A stretch of 64,000 nt of DNA from Viridibacillus soli (GTDB lineage Bacteria > Bacillota > Bacilli > Bacillales_A > Planococcaceae): positions 36,570 through 100,569 of the forward strand of contig NZ_JAEOAH010000023.1 in the NCBI RefSeq assembly GCF_016612995.1, given 5' to 3'. Positions 19,174 through 28,270 of the stretch are shown piece after piece; position 1 is the first letter of the stretch; each line of letters opens with the position of its first letter. The notes beneath the pieces are model-generated. The model made no database searches. It was not told where the DNA came from and saw only the letters and a list, made by a program, of their open reading frames with translations. The position numbers were made by a program, and so were the translations under genes.

Positions 19174-20133
19174 ATGACTGAAAATTTATTTCCGTTCCCT
19201 TCCGATGGGAAACGTTATTATACATGGAATCGATATTTACGTGATGAGTTTGGACATAAAGTATATAAAGTAGCTTTAGATGCAGGTTTTGACTGCCCAA
19301 ACCGTGATGGTACCGTAGCATTTGGTGGGTGCACATTTTGTAGTGCAGCTGGCTCAGGTGATTTCGCCGGTGAGCGCGTTGATCCAATTCCAGTTCAATT
19401 CGAAAAAATAAAACATAAGATGGAGCAAAAATGGAAAAACGGAAAAACAATGGCCTATTTCCAAGCGTACACAAATACACATGCTCCACTACCCATATTA
19501 AAAGAAAAATTTGAAGCGGCATTAGCTCAAGACGGTGTGATGGGCATTAGTATCGCTACTCGTCCTGACTGCTTGCCAGACGATGTTGTTGAATATTTAG
19601 CTGAGCTTAACGAACGTACTTATTTATGGGTCGAGCTAGGCTTACAAACTGTTCATGAAAAAACGGCGACAATGATTAACCGAGCACATGACTTTGCAAC
19701 ATATGTTGAAGGAGTCGAAAAATTACGCAAGCACAATATTCGTGTATGTAGCCATATTATTAACGGGCTCCCACTTGAAACAAATGAAATGATGATGGAG
19801 ACAGCAAAAGCTGTCGCTAATCTCGACGTACAAGGCATTAAAATTCATCTTCTTCATTTATTAAAAGGCACCCCAATGGTTAAACAGTACGAAAAAGGGA
19901 TGCTCGAATTTTTGGATAAAGATGAATATATTAAACTTGTAGCTGACCAGCTTGAGATCATCCCACCTGAAATGATCGTCCATCGAATTACAGGTGATGG
20001 ACCAATTGACTTAATGATTGGACCAATGTGGAGCGTTAACAAATGGGAAGTATTAAATGGGATTGACGCGGAGCTTGAAAAACGCGGCAGCTGGCAAGGC
20101 AAGTTTTACAATGTGGAAGTGCCCGCTAAATGA
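19174..20133 (+). CDS. ytqA: Radical SAM protein YtqA
   Basis: Radical SAM enzyme of the TIGR01212 (YhcC/YtqA) group, 319 residues. The cluster-binding cysteines are C41, C53 and C56 in the family-specific spacing C-x11-C-x2-C, within FDCPNRDG and GGCTFC. GLQT and GLPLE follow in the barrel. AGAGGAG lies upstream of the ATG. Its stop overlaps ytqB by four bases (ATGA). The reaction of these proteins is poorly defined; a role in RNA modification has been suggested for relatives. Confidence 0.93.
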   Translation: MTENLFPFPSDGKRYYTWNRYLRDEFGHKVYKVALDAGFDCPNRDGTVAFGGCTFCSAAGSGDFAGERVDPIPVQFEKIKHKMEQKWKNGKTMAYFQAYTNTHAPLPILKEKFEAALAQDGVMGISIATRPDCLPDDVVEYLAELNERTYLWVELGLQTVHEKTATMINRAHDFATYVEGVEKLRKHNIRVCSHIINGLPLETNEMMMETAKAVANLDVQGIKIHLLHLLKGTPMVKQYEKGMLEFLDKDEYIKLVADQLEIIPPEMIVHRITGDGPIDLMIGPMWSVNKWEVLNGIDAELEKRGSWQGKFYNVEVPAK

Positions 20134-20705
20134 AGCTTCAGCGCGTATTGCAATATACAAAAGCCTTACTAGAAGATACAGTTGTAGCTGGTGATATTGT
20201 TATCGATGCGACTGCTGGTAACGGGCATGATACAGCCTACTTAGCAGAGCTTGTTGGCGATACAGGGCATGTCTATGCTTTTGATGTACAGCAGCAAGCC
20301 GTAGATGCCACAAAATCAAGGCTAGTAGAGCAGCAATTAGACAAGCAAGCTACCGTTATTTTAGACGGCCACCAAAATGTAAAACAATATGTATCAGAAC
20401 CTATTAGCGCAGCTATTTTCAATCTTGGGTATCTTCCTGGCAGTGAGCATTCGATTGTCACAAAGCCTGGCACAACGATTGAAGCTGTTTCTGACCTATT
20501 AGATTTATTAAAAGTAGGGGGTATGATCATACTCGTTGTTTATCACGGCCATGAAGGTGGCAAGGAAGAACGTGACAAGCTACTAACCTATGTCAGTGAT
20601 CTGCCACAGAAATACGTTCATGTATTACGCTATGAATTTATCAATCAAAAAAATGATCCTCCATTTATAATTGCTCTTGAGAAAATGAAGAATCTACCAA
20701 AATAA
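20130..20705 (+). CDS. ytqB: rRNA methyltransferase family protein YtqB
   Basis: Class I SAM-dependent methyltransferase of the YtqB family, 191 residues. Motif I is VIDATAGNGHDTAYLAEL (24-41) and FNLGYLPG (about 97-104) is the catalytic-loop equivalent. It is translationally coupled to ytqA through an ATGA overlap and ends at a strong terminator. The family is predicted to methylate RNA; the substrate is not visible from sequence. Confidence 0.92.
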   Translation: MKLQRVLQYTKALLEDTVVAGDIVIDATAGNGHDTAYLAELVGDTGHVYAFDVQQQAVDATKSRLVEQQLDKQATVILDGHQNVKQYVSEPISAAIFNLGYLPGSEHSIVTKPGTTIEAVSDLLDLLKVGGMIILVVYHGHEGGKEERDKLLTYVSDLPQKYVHVLRYEFINQKNDPPFIIALEKMKNLPK

Positions 20706-20716
20706 ACTTTCAATAC

Positions 20717-20761
20717 GAGACTTTCCATCACTGGCAATATAGTTGATGAAAGTCTTTTTTT
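20717..20761 (+). terminator. Terminator after ytqB
   Basis: Stem GACTTTCCATCA/TTGATGAAAGTC followed by seven T. Confidence 0.88.
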
Positions 20762-20851
20762 ATGTCTAACACTTCATTCATCTGTAAAAATATGAATAAA
20801 AGCTATGGAACATAGTGATACTTGTAGTACCCTACATTATTAAGGAGAATC

Positions 20852-21922
20852 ATGATGCCAAAAATCCATGCCGTTAGTACATATAATCCTCCCGTTTTAT
20901 TATCACAAAGCGAGGCTGAGCATTTTGTTCGCAATATCTTTTCTAAAAAAGTTACACAGTTAGAACGCTATTTACGCGTCTTCGAAAATGGCGAAATTGA
21001 AAATCGCCATCTCACTATGCCTATCGAATGGTATAAGCATGACCATGATTTTGCTGAACGCAACCGACTCTATATTGAACATGCCGTGTCCTTTGGGATG
21101 ATCGCGATTGAACATTGTTTAGCAAAGGCTGGTGGGGTAAGTACTAAGGATATTGATGCTATTATTTTCATCTCTAGCACCGGTATTTCCACTCCAAGTA
21201 TTGAAGCGCGAATCATGAACAAGCTCCCTTTTTCTGAACATGTTGTGCGAATACCTATTTGGGGATTAGGTTGCGGAGGTGGTGCAGCTGGAATAAGTCG
21301 TGCTAATGATTATTGCATTGCTCATCCTGCAGCGAAGGTTTTAGTCGTCTGTGTGGAGCTATGTAGCCTTACTTTTCAAGCAAATGATTTCTCTAAAAGC
21401 AATCTTATCGGTACATCTCTGTTTGGAGACGGCGTTGCATGTGCACTCGTTTGCGGGGACGCAGTTATGGCCCCCTCTCGTAGCCCGCTACCGGCCATCC
21501 AAGCAACTGCATCTAAATGGCTCCCAAATTCAGAGGATGTCATGGGATGGGCTGTTGAAAACACTGGACTGCATGTTATTTTTGCCAAGAGTATTCCGAG
21601 TGTTATCGAAAATTGGTTAGCACCTTTTGTAGAGGAATTCTTACAAGCCAATAAACATACACTAACAGATCTTGATCATTTCGTGGCACATCCGGGTGGC
21701 AAAAAAGTATTAGATGCATATGAAACAGCTTTGCAAATAGATCCGCAATTACTCATACCAAGTAAAACCATTTTGCAGCAGCATGGCAATATGTCATCCC
21801 CAACTGTTTTATATGTATTAGAAGAAACAATGGCAGAGTTTGCTAAAAAGGGAGATACCGGCTTAATGGCCGCATTAGGTCCTGGCTTTAGTGGCGAATT
21901 ATTACTCTTAGAATGGAAGTGA
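20852..21922 (+). CDS. bpsA: Type III polyketide synthase (BpsA-like)
   Basis: Chalcone-synthase-fold enzyme, 356 residues, condensing acyl-CoA with malonyl-CoA; B. subtilis BpsA makes long-chain triketide pyrones. The likely nucleophile is C141 in GLGCGGGAAG; the catalytic histidine is in DHFVAHPGGKK and the asparagine in QHGNMSSP. AAGGAG precedes two adjacent ATG codons. The following gene is a BpsB-type methyltransferase, which supports assignment to the alkylpyrone pathway. Confidence 0.93.
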   Translation: MMPKIHAVSTYNPPVLLSQSEAEHFVRNIFSKKVTQLERYLRVFENGEIENRHLTMPIEWYKHDHDFAERNRLYIEHAVSFGMIAIEHCLAKAGGVSTKDIDAIIFISSTGISTPSIEARIMNKLPFSEHVVRIPIWGLGCGGGAAGISRANDYCIAHPAAKVLVVCVELCSLTFQANDFSKSNLIGTSLFGDGVACALVCGDAVMAPSRSPLPAIQATASKWLPNSEDVMGWAVENTGLHVIFAKSIPSVIENWLAPFVEEFLQANKHTLTDLDHFVAHPGGKKVLDAYETALQIDPQLLIPSKTILQQHGNMSSPTVLYVLEETMAEFAKKGDTGLMAALGPGFSGELLLLEWK

Positions 21923-21926
21923 TGAC

Positions 21927-22469
21927 TTGCTATTTTTTATCGTCTTTACGCTAATTTGTGTACAACGTTTGGGTGAATTGATGGTTGCACGGTCAAATGA
22001 ACGCTATCAAAAAGAACGAGGGGCTATCGAAGCAGGGCAAGAACATTACCCACTAATCGTCTTGTTGCATGTCCTTTTTTTATGTAGCCTACTCTTGGAA
22101 TATATTTGGTTCAAACCTACACTTAGCCTGCTTTGGCCATCTCTATTAATAGCCTTTTTAACATTGCAATTTGCACGCGTATGGGCCATTCAATCACTCG
22201 GTCGCTTTTGGAATACGAAAATTATCATTTTACCCGGAGCCAAACTTGTAAAACGAGGACCATATAAATGGATGCCACATCCAAATTACGCAATTGTTGC
22301 TCTTGAAATCGCCGTTATCCCTCTAATTTTTCAGGCATATTATACCGCTATTCTTTTTACGCTACTCAATTACGGCATGATGCTTATACGCATTCCAATA
22401 GAAGAAAAAGCGCTAGAGCAATATGGTGAATACACTCATCTTGAAAATGATAAAATATCTAGTCAATAA
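21927..22469 (+). CDS. bpsB: Isoprenylcysteine carboxyl methyltransferase family protein (BpsB/YpbQ)
   Basis: Integral membrane methyltransferase of the ICMT/YpbQ family, 180 residues with about four hydrophobic helices. The C-terminal SAM-binding part contains VKRGPYKWMPHPNY and EEKALEQYGEY. It begins with TTG at 21927, five bases after the bpsA stop and just downstream of GGAAG. In B. subtilis the equivalent enzyme O-methylates the alkylpyrones made by BpsA, so the two very likely act together here. Confidence 0.9.
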   Translation: MLFFIVFTLICVQRLGELMVARSNERYQKERGAIEAGQEHYPLIVLLHVLFLCSLLLEYIWFKPTLSLLWPSLLIAFLTLQFARVWAIQSLGRFWNTKIIILPGAKLVKRGPYKWMPHPNYAIVALEIAVIPLIFQAYYTAILFTLLNYGMMLIRIPIEEKALEQYGEYTHLENDKISSQ

Positions 22470-22471
22470 AT

Positions 22472-22514
22472 AAGCGCCACTACTTAGCTACAATTTGCTA
22501 AGTAGTGGCGCTTT
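22472..22514. terminator. Terminator after bpsB
   Basis: Fifteen-base perfect stem GCGCCACTACTTAGC with its complement and a short T run; probably bidirectional. Confidence 0.88.
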
Positions 22515-22527
22515 ACTATCAATTACA

Positions 22528-22651
22528 CCTCGGCTTAATTGCGTCCGGAGGCTTAACAGGATTCAGTCGCGTTTGAACGCCCACTGAATAAAAGCTAAAT
22601 CTCGTATTCATCTCACCACCTATAGACGTGAGAGACTTCTGCTGAATCAAG
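22528..22651 (-). other. Structured 3' element with mutually exclusive pairings
   Basis: Non-coding stretch between the bpsB terminator and the stop of the flavin oxidoreductase gene. The bases at 22561-22566 can pair with 22584-22589, or, with 22560, with 22642-22648; a separate CTCAC/GTGAG hairpin spans 22612-22632. The minus strand is chosen because it forms the 3' untranslated region of the oxidoreductase gene. No protein frame is apparent. Confidence 0.5.
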
Positions 22652-23653
22652 TTAAAGCAATTCCTTTGCAATTAGCTCAAAGGATTTTAATTTATCTTCG
22701 AAATTATATGCAATCGTTACGAGCATGACTTCTTCTGCTCCGTAAGCGGCGGCTAAGTTTTCAATTTGAGCTTTTACTTGTTGTGAATTTCCTACGATTA
22801 ATCGTTTGCGGAACTCCTCAATACTCTGTAAATCATCAATTGTATAAGGATAATTCACTGCTGTTTCAATTGAAGGTGTTCCTGTAGATGACATACCTTG
22901 CGTTAATCGGAGCATACTTAGTTCCTTCGATGAGGCAATTCTCTGCGCTTCCTCCTCTGTCTCTGCACACACGACAAATACAGCAACAGCTTGATTGGGC
23001 TGTTGTAAATAATCGGAAGGCTTAAAATTTTCTCTATAGGATTTTGCATAATTGGCTCCACCATCACCATTAATAAATTGAGCGAACATATAGGGTAAAC
23101 CTTTTTGTGCCGCCAAAAATGCTGAACTTGCACTTGAGCCAAGCATCCATACAGGTGGCGCACTCGTTGTCACAGGTGTAGCTTTTAATCCCCGATACGG
23201 ATGATCTTCTGGCACTTCATCATGTAAATACATGAGCAAATCATCAATCTGTGTTGGGAACTGATTGACATCACGATAATTCCCATCATGTAAAGCATAT
23301 GTTGAGCGTGGCATCCCACCAGGAGCTCTGCCCATGCCCGCATCAATACGCCCTGGGAATAACGCCTCTAATAATTTGAAATTCTCCGCTACTTTATAAG
23401 CAGCATAATGAGGTAGCATAACACCACCTGATCCGATACGAATTTTCTTCGTTACAGACGCCAAATGTGCTATTAATATTTCAGGCGAAGAACCTGCTAA
23501 AGTTGATGTATCATGATGTTCTGAAACCCAGAACCTCGTGTAGCCCCATTCCTCAGCCTTCTGTGCTAAAGTCGCAGTTTCCTGCAATGCAAGGACAGCA
23601 TTGGAACCTTCAGAAATGGGCGACTGATCTAATATACTTAATCGAATGCTCAA
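22652..23653 (-). CDS. LLM-class flavin-dependent oxidoreductase
   Basis: Luciferase-like monooxygenase fold, 333 residues, of the single-component subgroup often annotated as alkanal-monooxygenase-like. Typical blocks are RFWVSEHHDT near residue 40, GSGGVMLPHYAAYKVAE near 75 and RAPGG near 110. I place the start at TTG 23653, where AGGAGG lies nine bases upstream; the longer ATG frame to 23704 has no ribosome site. Substrate unknown. Confidence 0.9.
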   Translation of the reverse strand: MSIRLSILDQSPISEGSNAVLALQETATLAQKAEEWGYTRFWVSEHHDTSTLAGSSPEILIAHLASVTKKIRIGSGGVMLPHYAAYKVAENFKLLEALFPGRIDAGMGRAPGGMPRSTYALHDGNYRDVNQFPTQIDDLLMYLHDEVPEDHPYRGLKATPVTTSAPPVWMLGSSASSAFLAAQKGLPYMFAQFINGDGGANYAKSYRENFKPSDYLQQPNQAVAVFVVCAETEEEAQRIASSKELSMLRLTQGMSSTGTPSIETAVNYPYTIDDLQSIEEFRKRLIVGNSQQVKAQIENLAAAYGAEEVMLVTIAYNFEDKLKSFELIAKELL

Positions 23654-23705
23654 AAAAATTCGCCTCCTACATAAAGAGTAACGAAATTCCCGATAGAAAA
23701 CCAAT

Positions 23706-23741
23706 AAAAAACACTAAGAGCAAATTACTTGCCCTTAGTAT
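23706..23741 (-). terminator. Terminator after first symporter
   Basis: Stem ACTAAGGGCAA/TTTGCTCTTAGT with a TTTTTT tail on the minus strand. Confidence 0.8.
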
Positions 23742-23749
23742 TTACATTG

Positions 23750-25222
23750 CTATTTTGATTTTCTTTTTTTATTATATTCCACCCAGAAATCTGCATTTTT
23801 TATACCTAATGGTTCCGGATCAAAAACTGGATCTTTGCCTTGTTTTTTCTGAGCTTCATAATCTTTTAATGCAAGAAGGGCTGGTTTCATAACGAATAGA
23901 ATACCTATGACGTTTACCCACACCATCAATCCTAAACCTACATCTCCTAAAGCCCAAGCTATTGAAGAAGTTTTTACTGTACCATAGAAAACTGCGCCTA
24001 AGAATACAAATTTCGTAATCCAAATCCATATCTTCTCAGTCCGACCTTTAAATAAATAGGAAATGTTTGTTTCTGCAATATAGTAATAAGCCATAACAGT
24101 TGTAAATGCGAAGAAGAATAACGCAATGGCTACAAAGCCTGCACCGAAGCCTGGTAAAGCCGAGTCAACTGCATATTGTGTATATCCCGCTCCAGCCTCA
24201 ATATTAGATGCCACAATCCCTTTACCAAAGTCACCTTGATGAAGGAATGTTTTATTTGCTTCATCATAAACATTAAAAGTTCCTGTAAATAAAATCATGA
24301 ATGCTGTAGCAGAACATACTAACAAGGTATCAATATAAACCGAAGCCGCTTGCACTATACCCTGTTTAGCTGGATGAGATACTTCCGCGGCGGCTGCAGG
24401 GTGAGCTCCTGTACCTTGACCTGCTTCATTTGAGTAAATACCACGTTTAACCCCCCATGCAATAGCCGCACCGATGATACCCCCAAATGTAGAGTCCATT
24501 GCAAAAGCGTTTGAGAATATTAATTTGAACACGTTTGGTACTTCTGTAATATTCATACAGATAATAATAATTGCCATTAAAATATAAGCAATTGCCATAA
24601 AAGGCACGACATATTGCGCAACATTCGCGATTGTTTTAATACCACCAATAATAATAATTCCTATTAACAAAACAATAATAAGTCCTGAAATCCACATTTT
24701 AATACCGAAAGCATTTTCCATAGCTCCAGCAATCGCATTCGTTTGTACACCCGGCATTAAAACGGCCATAGCGATTAATGCTGCAATTGCGAATATAACA
24801 CCAAAACCTTTTTTTCCTAAGCCCTTCTCAATGTAGAATGCTGGACCCCCGCGATATTGATCATCTTTTTCTTCTTTATAAATTTGAGCAAGTGTTGACT
24901 CTACATAAGCTGTTGCTGCTCCAATAAAAGCAATAGCCCACATCCAAAATACTGCACCAGGACCGCCAAACGCGATAGCTGTAGCTGTACCGGCGATATT
25001 ACCTGTTCCTATACGACCAGATAAAGCAATTGACATAGCTTGGAATGAGGAAATCCCTTTTTCCGACTTTTCTCCTTTAAACATATGAACAACCATGTCT
25101 TTAATCAGTCGAACCTGTAAAAAACGAGTGATGATTGAGAAAAATAATCCTACTGCTAGCATGCCGTAAATCATCCATGGTCCCCATAAAACGTCATTTA
25201 AAAACGTAACAATACTCTCCAT
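23750..25222 (-). CDS. Alanine/glycine:cation symporter, copy 1
   Basis: Sodium/alanine symporter of the AGCS family (AlsT/DagA type), 490 residues and about eleven transmembrane helices, importing alanine or glycine with sodium. Family blocks are GRIGTGNIAGTA (about 71-82), WMWAIAFIGAATAYVESTLAQ, and NEAGQGTGAHPAAAA. The start at 25222 has AAAGGGGGA six bases upstream. It is the closest to the window centre of three paralogues in tandem, each with its own leader and terminator. Confidence 0.93.
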   Translation of the reverse strand: MESIVTFLNDVLWGPWMIYGMLAVGLFFSIITRFLQVRLIKDMVVHMFKGEKSEKGISSFQAMSIALSGRIGTGNIAGTATAIAFGGPGAVFWMWAIAFIGAATAYVESTLAQIYKEEKDDQYRGGPAFYIEKGLGKKGFGVIFAIAALIAMAVLMPGVQTNAIAGAMENAFGIKMWISGLIIVLLIGIIIIGGIKTIANVAQYVVPFMAIAYILMAIIIICMNITEVPNVFKLIFSNAFAMDSTFGGIIGAAIAWGVKRGIYSNEAGQGTGAHPAAAAEVSHPAKQGIVQAASVYIDTLLVCSATAFMILFTGTFNVYDEANKTFLHQGDFGKGIVASNIEAGAGYTQYAVDSALPGFGAGFVAIALFFFAFTTVMAYYYIAETNISYLFKGRTEKIWIWITKFVFLGAVFYGTVKTSSIAWALGDVGLGLMVWVNVIGILFVMKPALLALKDYEAQKKQGKDPVFDPEPLGIKNADFWVEYNKKRKSK

Positions 25223-25296
25223 CCATTCTCCCCCTTTTAACATTCCGTATTTTCATGCTATTTAGCAAAATTTCATTCGCCGTAAAACACTATATG

Positions 25297-25308
25297 TGTT
25301 ATATAGCA
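25297..25308. promoter_or_regulatory. TGTTATATA-type site upstream of symporter 1
   Basis: TGTTATATAGCA, a half-degenerate relative of the palindromes seen before the other two symporter copies. Confidence 0.35.
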
Positions 25309-25489
25309 GATAATACCGATATTTAAATATGATGGGTAAGACTATTTTCAATCTTCAAAATCTGCTAGTGTTTCACAAGTAGCGACAAAATATCCGGTTT
25401 ATTTTTTTGTGATTCAGAGCCCAAAAAGTAAACACTCCAATAAAGGAAGGCCACAGAAAAAGTCCATATAACTTAAACAAGATAGCCCA

Positions 25490-25524
25490 TTCTCGATAAA
25501 ATTGAGAATGGGCTATCTGTTTTC
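25490..25524 (+). terminator. Orphan terminator-like hairpin
   Basis: Stem AGATAGCCCATTCTC with its complement, then GTTTTCC. No gene ends here; it stands just ahead of a transposase remnant and may be what is left of an insertion sequence leader. The rest of 25244-25480 shows only the possible operator. Confidence 0.55.
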
Positions 25525-25562
25525 CTATATTAGATGCACTGATTAAAGGAAGTATTTTAAAT

Positions 25563-25760
25563 TATGTCCAACAACAATCTCTTAACCTTAGTTCTTTTAT
25601 GGCGCTTTACTATATTACTGTGCATAAGGACAACCAGCTCCGTCCAATGAATAAACTTGTCGATTTCCTCTTCGTTTATGAGGAATTACATAATAAATAA
25701 TGTTTCCATAACAATCGTAATGCAGTGCCACAAATACAAAAGCACGTTATAACCAAAAAT
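25563..25760 (+). pseudogene. Transposase N-terminal remnant (IS1182-like)
   Basis: One reading frame, broken by a TAA at 25698-25700, gives a peptide containing NQLRPMNKLVDFLFVYEEL, then the stop in place of an expected tyrosine, then CFHNNRNAVPQ. The order matches the N-terminus of IS1182-family transposases (KDN-LR-MNELVDFSFVYEELK-KYC-DNGRNAV). The C-terminal catalytic part is absent. Family assignment is from memory of the consensus. Confidence 0.65.
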
Positions 25761-25849
25761 CACCGAAAGTATTTTTGATGGAGAAATCTAAATTACTTCG
25801 CAAAACCTTTTATCAAAAGAAAACTATAAAATTGAAGGCCCTTTTTTGC

Positions 25850-25886
25850 ATAAAACACTCAAAACACTTTACATTTTGAGTATTTT
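25850..25886 (-). terminator. Terminator after second symporter
   Basis: Stem ACTCAAAA/TTTTGAGT followed by GTTTT on the minus strand; weaker than its neighbours. Confidence 0.55.
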
Positions 25887-25924
25887 GAAATTTCATATGG
25901 AATTAATGCAATGCTAGTAAAACC

Positions 25925-27394
25925 TCATTTATTATTTTTTTTCGCTTTACGCGCTTTATTGTATTCCACCCAAAAATCTGCATTTTTTATACCTAGTGGT
26001 TCTGGATCAAAAACTGGATCTTTACCTTGTTTTTTCTGAGATTCATAGTCTTTTAATGCTATCATTGCCGGTTTCATAATAATTAACATCGCTATGACGT
26101 TAATCCATACCATCAATCCAAGTCCTAAGTCACCGAAAGACCATGCAAGATCAGATGTTTTGACCGTTCCATAGAATGTTGCTGCTAGGAACACTATCTG
26201 TAAGATGACAATGACAACCTTATTCAATTTCCCTTTCATCATATAGGAGAGATTGGTCTCTGCTATATAGTAATAAGCCATAATAGTTGTAAAAGCGAAG
26301 AAGAATAGTGCAATTGCAACAAAGCCAGAACCAAAATTATTGAACGATGGCAATGCTGCATTCACGGCTGCCTGTGTATATTCAGAATACTCCAAGCCTG
26401 GTACATTCTCTACAACTGTTGGTCCACCTTTATCAATGGTCGTATTGAAGGTCCCCATGAATATAATCATCAAAGCTGTTGCTGAACATACAAGTAATGT
26501 ATCAATATATACAGATGCAGCCTGAACTAACCCTTGCTTTACTGGGTGAGAAACTTCCGCAGCAGCAGCTGGGTGGGCACCTGTTCCTTGACCTGCTTCA
26601 TTCGAATAGATTGCACGTTTTACCCCCCATGCAATCGCCGAACCAATCATACCCCCAAAAGTTGCATCCATATTGAAAGCGCTTTTAAAAATAAGAGCAA
26701 ATACTGCAGGAACCTCAGAAATATTAATAGCAATAACAATAATAGCCATTAAAATGTAAGCAATCGCCATAAATGGTACAACGTATTGTGCTACGCCCGC
26801 AATACGCTTCACTCCACCAATGATGATAATACCAATTAACCCCACAATAATAAGGCCTGTAATCCATTTTTCAAGACCAAATGCACCATTAATTGCAGTA
26901 GCAATAGAATTAGATTGAACACCCGGCATTAAGAAGGCCATTGCTAGAATAGCAGAAATTGCGAAGAGTATACCAAACCAACGTTTACCTGTTCCTTTTT
27001 CAATATAGAAGGCCGGGCCACCACGATAAACACCATTATGCTTTTCTTTATAAACCTGAGCTAATGTTGACTCTACATAGGCTGTTGAAGCTCCAATAAA
27101 TGCTGTAACCCACATCCAGAATATAGCACCTGGCCCACCAAATGCGATAGCAGAAGCCGTACCTACAATATTACCTGTACCCACACGACCTGATAAGGCA
27201 AGAGACATCGCCTGGAACGACGAAACACCATGGTCAGATTTTTCCCCTTTAAACATATGTATGAACATATCTTTAATCAGTCGAACTTGAGCAAATCGAG
27301 TCAAAATTGAGAAAAAAAGCCCGACAATTAAGATTCCATAAATCATCCACGGACCCCATAAAATACTATTTATAAACGTAACAAAACTCTCCAT
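25925..27394 (-). CDS. Alanine/glycine:cation symporter, copy 2
   Basis: Second AGCS-family paralogue, 489 residues, aligning along its full length with copy 1, including the identical C-terminal block DPVFDPEPLGIKNADFWVEY. It differs most in an extracellular-type loop (FNTTIDKGGPTVVENVPG, about residues 318-335) inserted relative to copy 1. GGGGGA precedes the ATG. Its leader carries two palindromic TTGTTATATA-type sites. Substrate preference versus the other copies is unknown. Confidence 0.93.
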   Translation of the reverse strand: MESFVTFINSILWGPWMIYGILIVGLFFSILTRFAQVRLIKDMFIHMFKGEKSDHGVSSFQAMSLALSGRVGTGNIVGTASAIAFGGPGAIFWMWVTAFIGASTAYVESTLAQVYKEKHNGVYRGGPAFYIEKGTGKRWFGILFAISAILAMAFLMPGVQSNSIATAINGAFGLEKWITGLIIVGLIGIIIIGGVKRIAGVAQYVVPFMAIAYILMAIIVIAINISEVPAVFALIFKSAFNMDATFGGMIGSAIAWGVKRAIYSNEAGQGTGAHPAAAAEVSHPVKQGLVQAASVYIDTLLVCSATALMIIFMGTFNTTIDKGGPTVVENVPGLEYSEYTQAAVNAALPSFNNFGSGFVAIALFFFAFTTIMAYYYIAETNLSYMMKGKLNKVVIVILQIVFLAATFYGTVKTSDLAWSFGDLGLGLMVWINVIAMLIIMKPAMIALKDYESQKKQGKDPVFDPEPLGIKNADFWVEYNKARKAKKNNK

Positions 27395-27495
27395 TAAATT
27401 TCCCCCTTTTGAATTTTCTTACTATTCAATATATTACACTAGTAACAAGTTGGCAATATTAAATTTTCAAAAATAACTTTATTGCTAAAGCTTCC

Positions 27496-27511
27496 TTTGT
27501 TATATATCAAA
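27496..27511. promoter_or_regulatory. Palindromic site 1 upstream of symporter 2
   Basis: TTTGTTATATATCAAA, a near-palindrome about 100 bases before the symporter ATG, resembling the perfect palindrome 26 bases further upstream. Confidence 0.45.
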
Positions 27512-27536
27512 CTAATATAATTTAAATTACATCGCA

Positions 27537-27550
27537 TTGTTATATAACAA
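27537..27550. promoter_or_regulatory. Palindromic site 2 upstream of symporter 2
   Basis: TTGTTATATAACAA is a perfect 14-base palindrome and the best example of the shared motif in the symporter leaders; a candidate repressor operator. Confidence 0.5.
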
Positions 27551-28220
27551 ATAACAGCACTTTAAAGATTATAAACATACATCTATTTTATTAATATAAT
27601 AAATTTAACAATTTTATTTATAAGATAACACATCTGTTAATTATCCAATTTTCTTTACAATGAAAACTAAATAAAACGAGAATAAAACGTCCCATATGTT
27701 GATTCAAAACTTACTTTCAGAAGCCGGGCTACAAAGCAAGTTTTGCGAAGTTTCATCACATCGATACAGCCAAAATATGCGGTGTTCAATCAGCTATTCA
27801 CCGCACATATTGCCTACGTTTTACTGAAATTTCTTTACGTGTAAGTATGTAAGAAAAAGTACGTCAAACTCTTATTATTCGTAGATTTTAGCCTTTTGTT
27901 TTTTAGTGCAACCATGCTATTTGAATAGCGGCTTGGCATGAAGGAAATCCTTGCATTTCATCAAGGAATGAATCAGATTGTGATTGTATAAATTAGGTTA
28001 ATCAATACGCGTGATAAAATAACTAATTACTGCTAATAGATTTTCTTCCACCCATCCATTTTCAATAGCAGATCATTATTTTAAAATAAATTATTATACG
28101 AAGGACACTATTATTTTTACGTCCTTATTAATATCCATTGATTGAAAATTCGAATCCTATCATTGCTAGCTTTCTACTTAACTTTCTCAGATACAACTTA
28201 TGCTGAGTTCAAAATATATT

Positions 28221-28258
28221 AAAAAACGACACTTAATCCAAAGGACAAGTGTCGTAAA
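28221..28258 (-). terminator. Terminator after third symporter
   Basis: Stem ACGACACTT/AAGTGTCGT followed by six T on the minus strand. Confidence 0.88.
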
Positions 28259-28270
28259 ATAGTAGAATTA

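Larger units (their letters stand above)
27395..28220. other. Long AT-rich intergenic region between symporters 2 and 3
   Basis: No intact gene. The part next to copy 2 holds two operator-like palindromes. At about 27731-27843 on the plus strand a short open frame includes the peptide YAVFNQLFTAHIAYVLLKFL, which resembles the C-terminal end of IS4-type transposases and may be a scrap of one; this identification is weak. The remainder shows nothing I can name. Confidence 0.4.

Noticed and set aside
19046..19522. 158-codon minus-strand frame
   Set aside because: Antisense to the start of ytqA, whose radical SAM cysteines fix the true strand.
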